From positions 2,046,001 through 2,110,000 of the forward strand of contig JAQSEB010000137.1 of assembly GCA_030063045.1 (NCBI GenBank): a stretch of 64,000 bases of DNA. Direction: 5' to 3'. Of the stretch, positions 1-11,668 are shown piece after piece. This stretch comes from Pratylenchus scribneri. Its lineage: Eukaryota > Nematoda > Chromadorea > Rhabditida > Pratylenchidae. Numbering within the stretch: position 1 is the first letter of the stretch; each line of letters starts with the position of its first letter. The translations under genes and the position numbers were made by a program. The notes beneath the pieces were generated by a model. That model was not told the origin of the DNA. It saw only the letters and a list, made by a program, of their open reading frames with translations, and made no database searches.

Positions 1-2503
1 TTGCTCTGGGTAATGGCAACAATAATAACAAGGATGGTTCGATGGATGGCATTACAACACAAACACAACATCAATACATTTTCCCTTGTGCTAAATATGA
101 ATTTTCTACGGCCTTCACGGATGGAATGAAAGTTGGCATGGACGAGGAGGGAATTTTAACGTTAATTGTAATTTTTAAAATTTTTCATAATTAAAATTTA
201 TTATTTTTTCAGAAATCAAAATCGTACAAGGATGCCCTTTATTTAACCACAAAATTGCTAAATAATATTGGTCAAGGTATTGGCATGAATTTGCGCAGTC
301 CTTCACAAATTAATCAATCTTCGCTTATGGTTTTGATTTATTTTTTTTAATTTATAAAAAATAATCAAAGTTTATGGCAGATTTGGTTAAGACGATTCCA
401 ATTGATGATGGCACTAAAATATTATTCCCAATTGATGGAAGAATTAGTTATTTTTGGCGATTTGGATGCTGCGGATTTTTATTTACAATTCCACGAAAAA
501 GATTCTGGCAGAAATGGTATGGATATGGTCAGGGATGGCTTCGATGTCGCAAAAAATTTCTCGAAAATGAAAATGAAATTTCGGAGGGTCAAAAATTTCT
601 CGAAATCGAAAAACGAAATTTGCGGCTTTGATCCAAAAAATTATTCGTAATCGAAAAACGAAATTTTGAGGGGACAAAAAATTTCTCGAAATTGAAAAAT
701 GAAATTTCGGAGGGTCAAAAATTTCTCGAAATCGAAAAACGAAATTTGCGGCTTTGATCCAAAAAATTTCTCGAAATCGAAAAACGAAATTTCAGGCGGT
801 CAAAAAATTTTTCCGAAATCGAAAAACGAAATTTGGGGGGGGGGGGGGTAAAAAAATTTCTCGAAATTGAAAAACAAAATTTCAGGGAGTCAAAAAATTT
901 CCCAAAATCATTGGTATAGATAGGGGGCTCGGGGCTGGAAAAATTAACCCTAAAAATCCATTTTTTGATTAAGGTTCAATGATTCCATATGAACTGAGAT
1001 TAATCCATGCCGAGGCACCTTCATTTTCATCAAACCCTTTTGAATCAATCACGAGAATCCAAAAACTCGAATTGGAAACAGAAGCAGCTTTTAAAATGGC
1101 CCAACAAATTTACCCGAATGATCCGGCATTATCAGTTTGGCAGCAACGCTTGGAGGAAGTTCGGCTAAAATATGCTCAAATTCTGTTCAGACTTAAGGTA
1201 CAAAATTTTAGGGTTAAATTTTTATAAATAATTTTTCTAGGAATTCAATAAATCTTTTTTGGCATATGAACGAATTTTGACACAAATAACGGCACCGGAA
1301 AAACGAAAATCATTGATGGCCTTGCTATTCAGGATGTCAATGCATGTGGGTGATGAAAAACGGGTTAACAAATATTTGAATGAATTGCGAACATTTTGTG
1401 GCGAAGATTCAGCCGAATATGTTCTTCATTTGTAAGTTTTGATAATATTTTCTCATTTTTGTAACTCGGTAAACCAGTTTTTGACTTTTAATAAATCAGA
1501 AATCGGTTTTTTGACCCTGCAAACTTACACCAATTTGGTAGATCTCATCGATTCGATCATTTGATTATGTTTTGGCCATTGGGTTTAGCCAATTCTAAAC
1601 TAGTTTTTAACCATTAAACCAAAATGGGTTTTGAATGAACCATTAAAACAAAATGGATTTTGAACCATTAAACCAAAATAGGTTTTGAACCATTAAGTCA
1701 AAATGGTTTAACCCGTTTAATACCCTTTAATTTATTGACCAAACCAAAATGGATTTAAACCGTTTAATACCCTTTAATTGTTTACCAAACCAAAATGGGT
1801 TTAAACCGTTTAATACTCTTTAATAGTTGACCAAACCAAAATGGGTTTAAACCGTTTAATACCCTTTAATTGTTGACCAAACCAAAATGGGTTTAAACCG
1901 TTTAATACTCTTTAATAGTTGACCAAACCAAAATGGGTTTAAACCGTTTAATACCCTTTAATTGATGACCAAACCAAAATGGGTTTAAACCGTTTAATAC
2001 TCTTTAATTGTTGACCAAACCATAACAAATTTTATACCATTCGATGCGTTTTGACCAGCTCTATCCAATTTTGATTTTGGGTATATATGGTTTGTTGGGT
2101 CTAAAACCGGTTTCTGATTTTAGAAGTTAAAAAAATTGTAACCATATTTTTGATAATATTCTCATTTTTATTTTTTAGTTCATGTAAATCAATATTCGAT
2201 GGGAATTATGCGCAGGCACTTGCAATATTACAACAATTGAAGGAAAAACAACCGGACATTTCTTCAAATCCATTATTTTCGAACAATGAGGCCATTTGCC
2301 TTCTTTACAATGGACGAGCGTTGGAATCGCTGAATGCGCTGTTCAATCATCCCGGCCAAATTGATGAACCGCTGGCCTTAAACCTGAGCACTATCAGTGA
2401 TTTAGTGTCGACAAATAGTCAAGCGCTGAAACAGAATTATTTGGCAAAGCATACTGCCGAGAAGAATGATTTATTCGATCCACAAATTATGAGAATTGTT
2501 TAA
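1..2503 (+). CDS. TRAPPC12: TRAPPC12, trafficking protein particle complex subunit 12 (5' end outside window)
   Basis: C-terminal part of a TPR-repeat subunit of the TRAPP complex, which tethers ER-to-Golgi vesicles. Exons read by hand: 1-131, 213-329, 381-516, 974-1197, 1241-1431, 2179-2503, stop TAA at 2501. Recognised from collinear landmarks: a KLL-GQG segment (exon 2), 'FGDLDAADFY' (exon 3), 'GRNGSMIPYELRLIHAE' across the exon 3/4 junction (human has GRRGSMVPFSMRILHAE), and the C-terminal TPR 'NEAICLLYNGRALESLNAL' followed by 'LALNLSTISDL'. The start lies upstream of the window. Intron 517-973 holds an imperfect repeat of a 'TCGAAATCGAAAAACGAAA' motif and a run of 14 G (835-848). Intron 1432-2178 holds a 46-bp minisatellite element. 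The donor of exon 1 (131/132) is chosen only to keep frame. Confidence 0.85.
517..973. repeat. Degenerate tandem repeat in TRAPPC12 intron
   Basis: Five or so imperfect copies of a unit built on 'TCGAAATCGAAAAACGAAA' followed by variable spacer. A run of 14 G at 835-848 is the most extreme homopolymer in the window. No coding potential is supported. Confidence 0.7.
1475..2135 (-). repeat. 46-bp minisatellite element, locus 1 (TRAPPC12 intron)
   Basis: Copies of the unit 'AAACCGTTTAATACCCTTTA' plus 'TTGACCAAACCAAAATGGGT' (46 bp in all) between two flanks that recur at the other loci: one side contains 'GTAGATCTCATCGA', the other 'ATGCGTTTTGACCAGCTCTA'. The outermost ends are partly inverted ('AAATCAGAAATCGGTTTT' against 'AAAACCGGTTTCTGATTT'), so the whole behaves as an inverted-repeat element with a variable minisatellite core. 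Minus strand here means the reverse complement of the loci in sec15. Confidence 0.85.
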
Positions 2504-3502
2504 TTTTTTTTGGAATAAACTAATTTATTTTTTTATTATTTTTTTATGAATTTTAAGTATTCAACTTAAATTTATTGTTCTCAATTTATGACTTTGACTC
2601 TCACTTTTTGTTCTACTAAATATTTTAGCTTGCAAAATATGGCCAATAGTTTGGATGGACCCCACCAAGCATAAATACGGATGAGGTGTCGCATCTTTCG
2701 ACGATGCGAATATTTTTATTTCCCACTCATTTCACCCTGTTAAAAATTCTGCCATTTTCCCACGTCTCAACTTCGTTAATAGCGGAACTATTCAGCCCCT
2801 TCAGCAGGCCTTTCCTTTCTCATCTAATCCGAGAATGCATTCCCATATTTTCTCGATCATATTCTTCTGATCATCAAATCCCATTTTATCCTAACTGATT
2901 CCCACTATCCCCTCATCATTTTAGCAGCCCCATCCCATTCAATAAAATTACAAAGTCCAAATCCTTGGCCCGACTTTCTCATCACTTTCCCATCAATTTC
3001 ATTCCATTCATCCCGCCCTTTTTTCCATCCACAAATACCTATCTATAATGTATTTCCATAGTTTATTGAACAGAGGAGCCCATCTTATTGAACAGAGGAG
3101 CAGCAGGAGGTGGGAGGGAATAAAATAAACCTTCTCTTTAGCTATTTTCTGTCAAAGCCTGAGGAGGGAACGGGGTTTAGGGTGATTATGATTAATTTCT
3201 TCTCCGTCGGCGCCACTAATCAGTATCGTCATCTTAAAAGGTTTTCAGAGAACCCAATTTAACCCAAACCTTCATCATTCCCATCCCCATTCCCAACCCC
3301 ACAACGCCGCCATCGCCATTTTTCATCCTACCCAGCAGAGGAGGCCAGCGGTATTTGCTGGCCAACAACCCCTGCTGTGCTCCCATCCTCACTTTATATA
3401 GAGATTATATAGTCGAGCTAATCTATTTAAATAACAATTTTAACATATTAAGCAACATCAAATCTCATAAATAAACTATTAATCAATCAAAACAATCCAC
3501 AA
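2504..3502. other. Intergenic region between TRAPPC12 and the retropepsin-like gene
   Basis: About 1 kb, pyrimidine-rich, without a supported gene. It contains the SEC15 first-exon look-alike at 2637-2690 (separate entry), a small direct repeat 'TTATTGAACAGAGGAGC' near 3062-3103, and 'CTTTATATAGAG' near 3392, a possible TATA box about 110 bp before the next start codon. Confidence 0.6.
2637..2690 (+). pseudogene. Fragment resembling SEC15 exon 1
   Basis: The stretch from 'ATATGGCCAATAGTTTGGAT' to 'AAATACGGATGA' aligns with the true first coding exon of SEC15 (4885-4930) apart from two 3-bp insertions and scattered substitutions. It is not followed by the rest of SEC15 and has no open frame of its own, so I read it as a duplicated remnant. 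The retropepsin-like gene lies between the two copies. Confidence 0.5.
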
Positions 3503-4092
3503 ATGGCATATATTGGCATTCATTTGGATGGAAAAGCATTGCGCGCCCAGTGGAGCAATTGTTCTGTGGTTTCGTGGTGCTCACAGGAATTGGCCAACGA
3601 ATTGGGCTTGGAAATTGTTCCGCCCGCGAATCCAAAGAAGGTTTTTTATTTTACAAAATTAAAATACAATTTTCCGATTCTCATTCACAGGGAATAACAT
3701 CGATGGGCGAGAAAATCCAATTTGCAGGCACCGTGACTGCAACGGTTGAGTTGAGCCAGGGTTTACGTCTTGAAAATTTCGTGTTCATGGTGGCCAATGT
3801 TCGGCGTCAAATTGTAAGAAATCTTTTTTTTTTGTATAGGCTGATTATGTGAAATAATTTTTTTGTTTAGATTTGTCTCGGTATGGATTTTCACAGCAAT
3901 TTTGACCCCTGTCTACTCGACTTTGGGAAGAACTGTGTGGTGTTGAACGGAATTGATCAGCCATTGTTGGAACTCACTGAACAGGAAAAGTACTTCGCAT
4001 CGCCAAGCATTATTGCAGTGGAGGATTTGGGTGAACTTTTTTTGAAATTTATTTGAAATAATTGAAAACTTTTTTTAGTGAGTGCGGCTTGA
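3503..4092 (+). CDS. Retropepsin-fold protein lacking the catalytic Asp motif
   Basis: Four exons, 3503-3640, 3691-3813, 3871-4030 and 4079-4092, join in frame to 144 residues ending in VSAA. The pattern matches a retroviral-type or DDI1-type aspartyl protease domain: an N-terminal strand ('YIGIHLDGKALRAQ'), the region where D-T/S-G should lie, 'ELANELGL', a middle strand region, then 'CLGMDFHSNFDPCLLDFG', which corresponds to the conserved hydrophobic-GMDF and final strand. In place of DTG the protein has 'WSNCSVV', so the nucleophilic Asp is absent and proteolysis is not expected. The canonical introns and lack of neighbouring gag or RT sequence suggest a host gene or a domesticated relic. 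Function unknown; it could be a binding or dimerisation module. Confidence 0.55.
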
Positions 4093-4339
4093 TGACAAAT
4101 ATGCAAATGCCGACAGATGGAAATGAGCAAAAGGCAGAATTATTATTTGTCATCAATGAATGAGGAAATACCAAATTCAAAATTGTTTAATCTACTTATT
4201 TTTGATCATCAAATTTTCTCTTTCATTATTTGAAAATAAAAATCGAATGTTTTATTGCATTGATTGGATTTTAAAATTGTTACTTATTCTTTTGAGAATA
4301 TATTTTAACATTTTGTGATGGCCATAATTTATGGGTTAC

Positions 4340-4690
4340 TCTTTTTACCGACAAAATAGGTCTTTGACTTCTAACAAATCAGAAACCGGTTTTGGACTAT
4401 ACAAACCTTATCCCATTTTGTAGATCTCATCGAGATGCATCGATTGGTATTTAATTTGGCACGGTTTGTCCAAAATTCAAAGTGTTAAACCGTCTAAACT
4501 GTCTTTTCGTTTTAGGTTCAAAGCTTCTTTAATTTTAACCAAACCATGACATATTATATACCAATCGATTCGTCTCAATGAGATCTACAAAATGGTATAA
4601 GGTTTGTACTTTGTAGGGACTAAAACCGGTTACTGATTTACTAGAAGTCAAAAACTCTTGTCGGTAAAAAAAGCATTTTTGTAGAGTAAT
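4340..4690. repeat. Core-less relative of the 46-bp minisatellite element
   Basis: Two inverted arms, each carrying 'GTAGATCTCATCGA' or its complement 'TGAGATCTAC' and an 'AAATCAGAAACCGGTTTT'-type end, separated by a degraded copy of the core ('GTTAAACCGTCTAAACTGTC'). It sits between the retropepsin-like gene and SEC15 and shows what the element looks like without an expanded array. Confidence 0.6.
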
Positions 4691-4887
4691 TTAGTCGGTA
4701 AAAAAATATTTTCCTAATTTATGTTCATAAAATACATTTCTCATTATTTTACCTTAATAGGCGAGACTCATTTTTATCAAGATTACCTAAGTATTAAGTA
4801 AGAGAATATTATTTAGCATTTTTTATTTTCAGCAAATACAAAAAATTTCTCAGTTGAATTATACTGAATTATTTTAACTTATAAAAC

Positions 4888-7800
4888 ATGGCTAGTTTGG
4901 ACCCATCAAGCACAAATACGGATGAAGAATCAAAAAGTAGTGGATCATCAGCAAGTAAATTTATAATTAAAATTACATTATTCAAAAAATCACAAAATTA
5001 TCAGATCACGAAATTAGCGCAGAGCAAGAATTTTGTTTATATGAACTGGAAACATTGTCGGATTCATCCAGCATTGGATTGGTATTAAGGTAATAATTTG
5101 TGGAAATAAAATTCCAATTGAAAATAATTTAATTTGTGCTAGAGCAATCTACGATTCTGGTGATGTCCACAAATTCACAACAGCACTGGAAAAACGAATT
5201 ACCCATTATGATAAAAGTATATTACGTGTTTGCACCCACCACTATCAAGGTTTTCTCGATTCACTGAAACAATTGCGCGCATTGAAGGAAAAATGCTCGG
5301 ATATTAGGGTAAAATTTAATGGATAAAATTTAATTTGCCGAAAAAAAAAAATAACAAAATAATGGGATTTGTCCTCCATTCACAAACCAAATAGCAAATA
5401 TACCCAAAAATTGGATAGACCTGGTCGGTCAAGACGCATTGAATGGTATAGAATTAGTTATGGTTTGGTCAACAATTAAAGGGTATTAAACGGTTTAAAC
5501 CTATTTTGGTTTGGTCAACAATTAAAGGGTATTAAACGGTTTAAACCCATTTTGGTTTGGTCAACAATTAAAGGGTATTAAACGGTTTAAACCCATTTTG
5601 GTTTGGTCAACAATTAAAGGGTATTAAACGGTTTAAACCCATTTTGGTTTGTTCAAAATAGTTAAATTGAAGCAAAAAGATAATCAAATGATGCGTTTCT
5701 TGACAAGATCTATCCAGTAAATATAAAGTTTATGGGTCTAGGATAAACTTCTGAACCATTTTTGGCAAATTAAATACATATTTCCCAAAATTAATAATCT
5801 GAATTATTCAAATTTTTATTAGAAAATTGCAAAAGAAACAAATCAATTGGTGCAAGAGGAAAGCCGTGAATTACTAAAGAGAAGTTCGGAAATTGTCCGC
5901 TACCGAAAATTGCAACGAAATGCGAATGTGGCCATACAACAAATTACAATGTGTCTACCAATGTTGGAAAATTATGCACAATTGGAAAAATTAATGGAAC
6001 AAAAAAAGTTGGACAATTATAATTTAAAAATAAATATTCCAATTTTAATTAGATATTTACAAGCATTGAAAATTATTGAAGATTTGGAGCATAATTATTT
6101 GACAATGCTCCATAAATATCGTTTTGCCCACAATTTTGTTAAATCCATTGGCCCATTAAGGGATCAAATACGCGATCGGTCATATTCGGAGCTGACCGAT
6201 TTTTTGGAAAATTTAATGGTAAAAATTTAATTATATTTTTAATTAAACAAATTTATTTTTATAGAAAATGTCTGGCAAAATTGGAGAAGAAGCCTGCAAT
6301 CATGTAAAAAATATTTAAATATTTTAAATAAATTTAATAATTTATTTAAATAAATTAAGTTGGAAAAGATCACTTATTCAACTGATGGAATAAATGAACA
6401 GCAAAAATTGAGTGGAAAAAATCCATCCGATTTAATTAATGAACAAAGGGAACAATTGGACATTATCCTATCAAAAGATGGCTCATTGGTCAAATTGGCC
6501 GCCGCCTCAACCGAAATTAACATAAAGGAAGGAGCCAACAGGGTTGTGGCTGGACGAAAAACTTCACAAATTGCCAGCAACCGATTGGTATATCAACAAA
6601 GACATCGAAGAATGGATTTACAAGACAAAATGGACTTTGGTCCAATTCATCGTTGCTGCCAAATTTTTAATGTTTTGGTAAGGGTACTTTTTAAATTTAA
6701 TTAAAGATTATTTGTTAATTAAAATTTCGCAATTACAATCGCAATTACAATTTAGGGCAATTACAATTACAATCGCAATTACAATTTAGGGCAATTACAA
6801 TTACAATCGCAATTACAATTTAGTGCAATTACAATTACAATCGCAATTACAATTTAGTGCAATTACAATCGCAATTACAATTTAGTGCAATTACAATCGC
6901 AATTACAATTACAATCGCAATTACAATTACAATCGCAATTACAATTTAGTGCAATTACAATTTAGTGCAATTACAATTTAGTGCAATTACAATTTAGTGC
7001 AATTGCAATTTAGTGCAATTACAATTTAGTGCAATTACAATTTAGTGCAATTACAATTTAGTGCAATTACAATTTAGTGCAATTACAATTTAGTGCAATT
7101 ACAATTTAGTGCAATTACAATTTAGTGCAATTACAATCGCAATTACAATTAACAATCGCAAATTACAATTACAATCGCAATTACAATTTAGTGCAATTAC
7201 AATTTAGTGCAATTACAATTTAGTGCAATTACAATTTAGTGCAATTACAATTTAGTGCAATTACAATTTAGTGCAATTACAATTTAGTGCAATTACAATT
7301 TAGTGCAATTACAATTTAGTGCAATTACAATTTAGTGCAATTGCAATTTAGTGCAATTACAATTTAGTGCAATTACAATTTAGTGCAATTACAATTTAGT
7401 GCAATTACAATTTAGTGCAATTACAATTTAGTGCAATTACAATTTAGTGCAATTACAATTTAGTGCAATTACAATTTAGTGCAATTACAATTTAGTGCAA
7501 TTACAATCGCAATTACAATTAACAATCGCAAATTACAATTACAATCCTAAATTACAATAAAAATTCAAATTTAATATATTAAAAATTTATATTAAAAATC
7601 AAATTTAATTAATAATTACAATTACAATCCACTAAATTTTAAATTACAATTACAGTCAAACATTTAACATGATTTTTATTTTTCAGAATGATCGAGAAAA
7701 ATTCGAAATTTATTATCGGAAGCAGCGAAGAGATCAAATTCAATTGATTGTGGAACGTCAAATTGCCCAACAAAAGATGGATTCAATCGATGGATTCATT

Positions 7801-10800
7801 CCATATTTGAATGAGATAATTGGCTTCTTTGTTATTGAGGATCGAATTGCACAAATGCAGTCGAGTTTGGTGACCGAAACGCACAAAGAAGAGCTGTGGG
7901 AATTGGCATTGCTCAAAATTACGGAAGCAATAAATTCGCATTTTGGCAAATGCACAAATGTTGATTTGATTTTCTCAATGAAGAAGCTACTTCTTTTATT
8001 TGCATTGACCACTAAAAGTTATGGCTACAATCCGGTTGCATTCTACAATTTGCTTCAAAATTTCAGGTATTGTCTTTTAGAAATTAATTTAAAATAATTT
8101 TTGAAATTTAAATATTTTTTTAATAATTTTTGAATTTAAACTTAATATATGTTGTACTTTATTTTTAAAAAATAAAAATAATCTTTTATAATTTTTTTTA
8201 TTTAAATTATTTAAATTTAATATTTTTTATGCTTTTTGAATTTAAAAATAATTTTTTATTCTTTTTAAAGGGATCGATACAATGATGTGCTCATCAAAAA
8301 ATATTCCAGCCAATTTAAAGAAGCCCTTGAAAAAGATGATTATTCGCCAATCACTGTCAAAAATGAAGAAGAATACAGGGAAGTGGTGGCCGAATTCCCG
8401 GTTTATAAGCGTGGAATGGAACAGGTAAATTTTCAAAATTTTACATTAAATTAAATTATTAAAATTACCAATTCGCACAATTAATTTTATTCGGAAATTA
8501 TGGTGCCAAAATTTCCCTACATCAAAAATTCAAATAATATATTTTTTCTCCACAGGAATCATTTCCACGCAAATTTCCATTCTCCCGTTTCATCCCAAAA
8601 GTGTATGCCCAGGCAAAGGCATTCATCGGCGATTGTGTGCATTTTATGCAGGAATTGCAATTGACCCAATCGGAAGTTAGCGACACAATTCGACGGAATT
8701 CGAACATTTTATTTGCCAAATGGTCCGATGAACTAAGAGAATTCATTTCAGCCAGAAAGCCTTCCCTCATTCAGGTACATCAATTAAATAAATAAATTAA
8801 TTAAAATATATCAATTAATTAAAATATATAAATTAATTAAAATATATAAATTAATAAAAAATATATCATAAATTAAAAATATATAAATAAATTAAAAATA
8901 TATAAATAAATTTAAATATACAAATTAATTAAAAATATATAAATAAATTTAAATATACAAATTAATTAAAAATATATAAATTAATTAAAATATATAAATT
9001 AATTAAAAATATATAAATTAATTAAAATATATAAATTAATAAAAAAATATATCAATAAATTAAAAATATATAAATCAATTAAAATATATAAATTAATTAA
9101 AAATATATAAATTAATTAAAAATATATAAATCAATTAAAATATACAAATTAATTAAAAATATATAAATTAATTAAAATATATAAATTAATTAAAAATATA
9201 TAAATTAATTAAAATATATAAATTAATAAAAAAATATATCAATAAATTAAAAATATATAAATCAATTAAAATATATAAATTAATTAAAAATATATAAATT
9301 AATTAAAAATATATAAATCAATTAAAATATATACCATTAAAATATAACAATTAATTAAAATATATTACATTAATTACAAAAAAATTAATTAATATTTTAT
9401 TTTTAGTTGGTTCAAATCACAATAAATATGGGCTATTTGGAAAGAGCATGCGAATATTTGGAGCGAATTATTGCAGAAGCGGCACGCAGTTTGAGCGAAG
9501 AGAATGTGGAGAGTGGTGGAGGCGGAAGCAGTTTGTCCTCATCAACGTTGAGGGCCGATGACACTGGACATTTGGTGGCACTTAAAAATCAAAGTAAATT
9601 AAATTTATTTTTCAATTAATATTTAATTAAATATATTTCTTTTAAATTCATTTTTTAAATTATTATTTAATTTAATATATTTAATTTCACAAAAGTATTC
9701 CGTGATTGCCGTTCCGAAATTGAACAACTCATTGATGAGGCATTCCGAGAAAAAGTCCAAGCATTCCTAGACAATTGTAAGTAAATTATTTGATTACTTT
9801 TTTCTGGGTGTTCATTTAAATTTTGCAAAATAATTTATTAATTAAATATATATATTAATTTTTTCAGCCAATTATGATTGGGAATTGACTGCTTCTCCAT
9901 GCGGTGTTTCCAGTGAATTCTGCACAGATATGATTACGTAAATAAAAAAATTCGAAAATATGACAAAATTAAATTATTATTCAGTTTTCTCACTTCCACT
10001 TTCCTCTCATTCACGAATTTGCCTCCAGTTTTGGCTCGACACATTTGCATGCAGGTGAATTAAATTAATTAATTTATCCATTTAATAATTTATCATTTAA
10101 AGATTTGTAAATTTTTGGCTGAACGACTCCATCAAATGCTTCTTTCGCCCGAACATAAAGCGGTCAGCATGGGCGCATTGGAGCAATTTTCTTTAGGTAA
10201 GATATTTTCAAGGAATTTATCCGGAATTTAATTCAACCTCGTTACTATTTTAATTTTATTAATTTAAAATTGAATATTTATTTTTTATTGTAATTGATAG
10301 GGCACAGGGATTTATATTGCCCATAAATCCTGAAATATTGATGAAAAAATCGCAAAATTTTGACGAAAATTTTAAAATATATTATTTTTCAAAAATTTCA
10401 AAAAATATTAAAAAACATAATATTTTTTGAAAATTTCGAAAATTTTTATTCACAGTCCACTTTTCGAAATTTTTATTCAGAAAATTTTAAAAATCATTTA
10501 CAAAAATGCAAGTTTCAAAGACAAAAAAAATTTTTTTAATTGTCGAAATTATTAAAAAAATTTACAAAAAATTTACAAAAAAAGTAAAATTTTATAAAAT
10601 TCTTCAAAAATATTCAAAAAATTACTCAATATTAACATAAAAGTAAATGTCCATGAAAATCTGAAAAAATTTATTTAAATCTATTTTATCTTTTATCCGG
10701 CGGGCCTTAGTAAAATATATTTTTTGATTTTAATTAAAAAACTTAAAATTAATTTTATTTTCTCAACATTATGGGTCCCTAAAATGCAAAAACAATAATA

Positions 10801-11210
10801 ATATTTCTTTTTTTTTAATATTTTAGATGTTATGCAATGCGAGCTGTTCACTGCCCAATGTCCAGTGCCCGGATTTGAGGACAATGCGCTGGCCATTACA
10901 TTTGCCCATCTTCGCCAACTGTTGGATTTGGTGATGGGCCCGGATTGGACAACATTTTTTGCTGAACGCGAAGGCAGTGGCAATAATTCACAACAACAAA
11001 AAGGAATGAAATATTCCCGCGTGAAGGCATCGAATGCGGCAATTTTGCTTGAGAAGTCATTAACTTTTCCATTTAAGATAATTTAATTTTTTTATTTTCA
11101 GGATCATCGAATATGAAAAGAAAAATTCCGGATTTTTCACAATTGGCCGTGGGGATCGTCACAAATTATATGATACAATTTTGAAGAAGCTGCGAGCATT
11201 TTCGGATTAA
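4888..11210 (+). CDS. sec-15: Exocyst complex component SEC15 (EXOC6)
   Basis: Subunit of the exocyst, the Rab- and Sec4-responsive tether for secretory vesicles at the plasma membrane. Sixteen exons: 4888-4954, 5005-5089, 5143-5308, 5823-6218, 6265-6303, 6360-6677, 7687-8066, 8271-8424, 8556-8774, 9407-9593, 9696-9776, 9868-9937, 9985-10054, 10103-10196, 10827-11055, 11102-11210; the sum is 888 codons. Landmarks: 'LRAIYDSGDVHKFTTALEKR', 'HYQGFLDSL', 'HRCCQIFNVLNDREKFEIYY', 'FFVIEDRIAQMQ', 'YSPITVKNEEEY', 'DVMQCELF', 'LRQLLDLVMGPDW'. This is typical Sec15 end to end. At about 880 residues it is somewhat long; exon 4 reads through about 14 extra residues ('NLKINIPILIRY') which might be an unspliced micro-intron. 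Introns hold a 46-bp element, a 16-bp array and an AT-rich array. Confidence 0.93.
5390..5760 (+). repeat. 46-bp minisatellite element, locus in sec-15 intron 3
   Basis: About four copies of the 46-bp unit ('AATTAAAGGGTATTAAACGG' plus 'TTTAAACCCATTTTGGTTTG'), entered through the shared flank 'GGATAGACCTGGTCGGTCAA' and left through 'AATCAAATGATGCG' and 'AAACTTCTGAACC'. It fills most of intron 5309-5822. Confidence 0.9.
6721..7560. repeat. 16-bp tandem array (GTGCAATTACAATTTA) in sec-15 intron 6
   Basis: A nearly uninterrupted run of 'GTGCAATTACAATTTA' alternating in blocks with 'AATTACAATCGC'. The block order is partly repeated ('CAATTAACAATCGCAAATTA' occurs near 7145 and near 7516), which points to duplication of a larger segment. 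It lies wholly inside intron 6678-7686. Confidence 0.95.
8780..9400. repeat. AT-only tandem array in sec-15 intron 9
   Basis: About 600 bp of a ~19-bp unit close to 'TAAATTAATTAAAATATA', almost without G or C, filling intron 8775-9406. Blocks with 'AATAAAAAAATATATCAATA' recur, again suggesting higher-order duplication. Confidence 0.9.
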
Positions 11211-11668
11211 CTATTAAAAATGAATAATTTATATAAAATATTAATTTTCGTCAAATATATTAAAGTTTTCCACCAAAAAGCAGAAATTTTTATTTATGAT
11301 TCATCCAATTTTCCTCCTCCTTCTTTTTGTCATTTATAAATTTTCCCCCAACAAATTCTATTTGAAATAAAGAATAAATAACAATTCATTCAGCTTCTTA
11401 ACTTTTTTGTTATAGTTTATGGGGGAATTGCCATTTTGTCAAATTATGGAGGAGGAGTTCCGGGCCTTTTTCCTCCCTCCACCACCAATTTTTTGTCTTA
11501 TCAATTTTTTCAATAAATTTCCCCCTCATTCCCAATTCCCATTCAATTCCGTTTTTTATGAATTGATTCCCCCTCATTTTTATTCATAATTTCACACCGT
11601 CCCATACATTTATTTCTAAAATTTTATACAAAAAAAATTAAATATTTTGTGATTTTTGACCCTCGAAA

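Noticed and set aside
3503..4092. Intact LTR retrotransposon around the retropepsin-like gene
   Set aside because: No LTRs, primer-binding site, gag, reverse transcriptase or integrase sequence nearby, and the coding region has spliceosomal introns.
6721..7560. Regular short repeats considered as CRISPR
   Set aside because: Repeats are head-to-tail without unique spacers and lie inside a eukaryotic intron.
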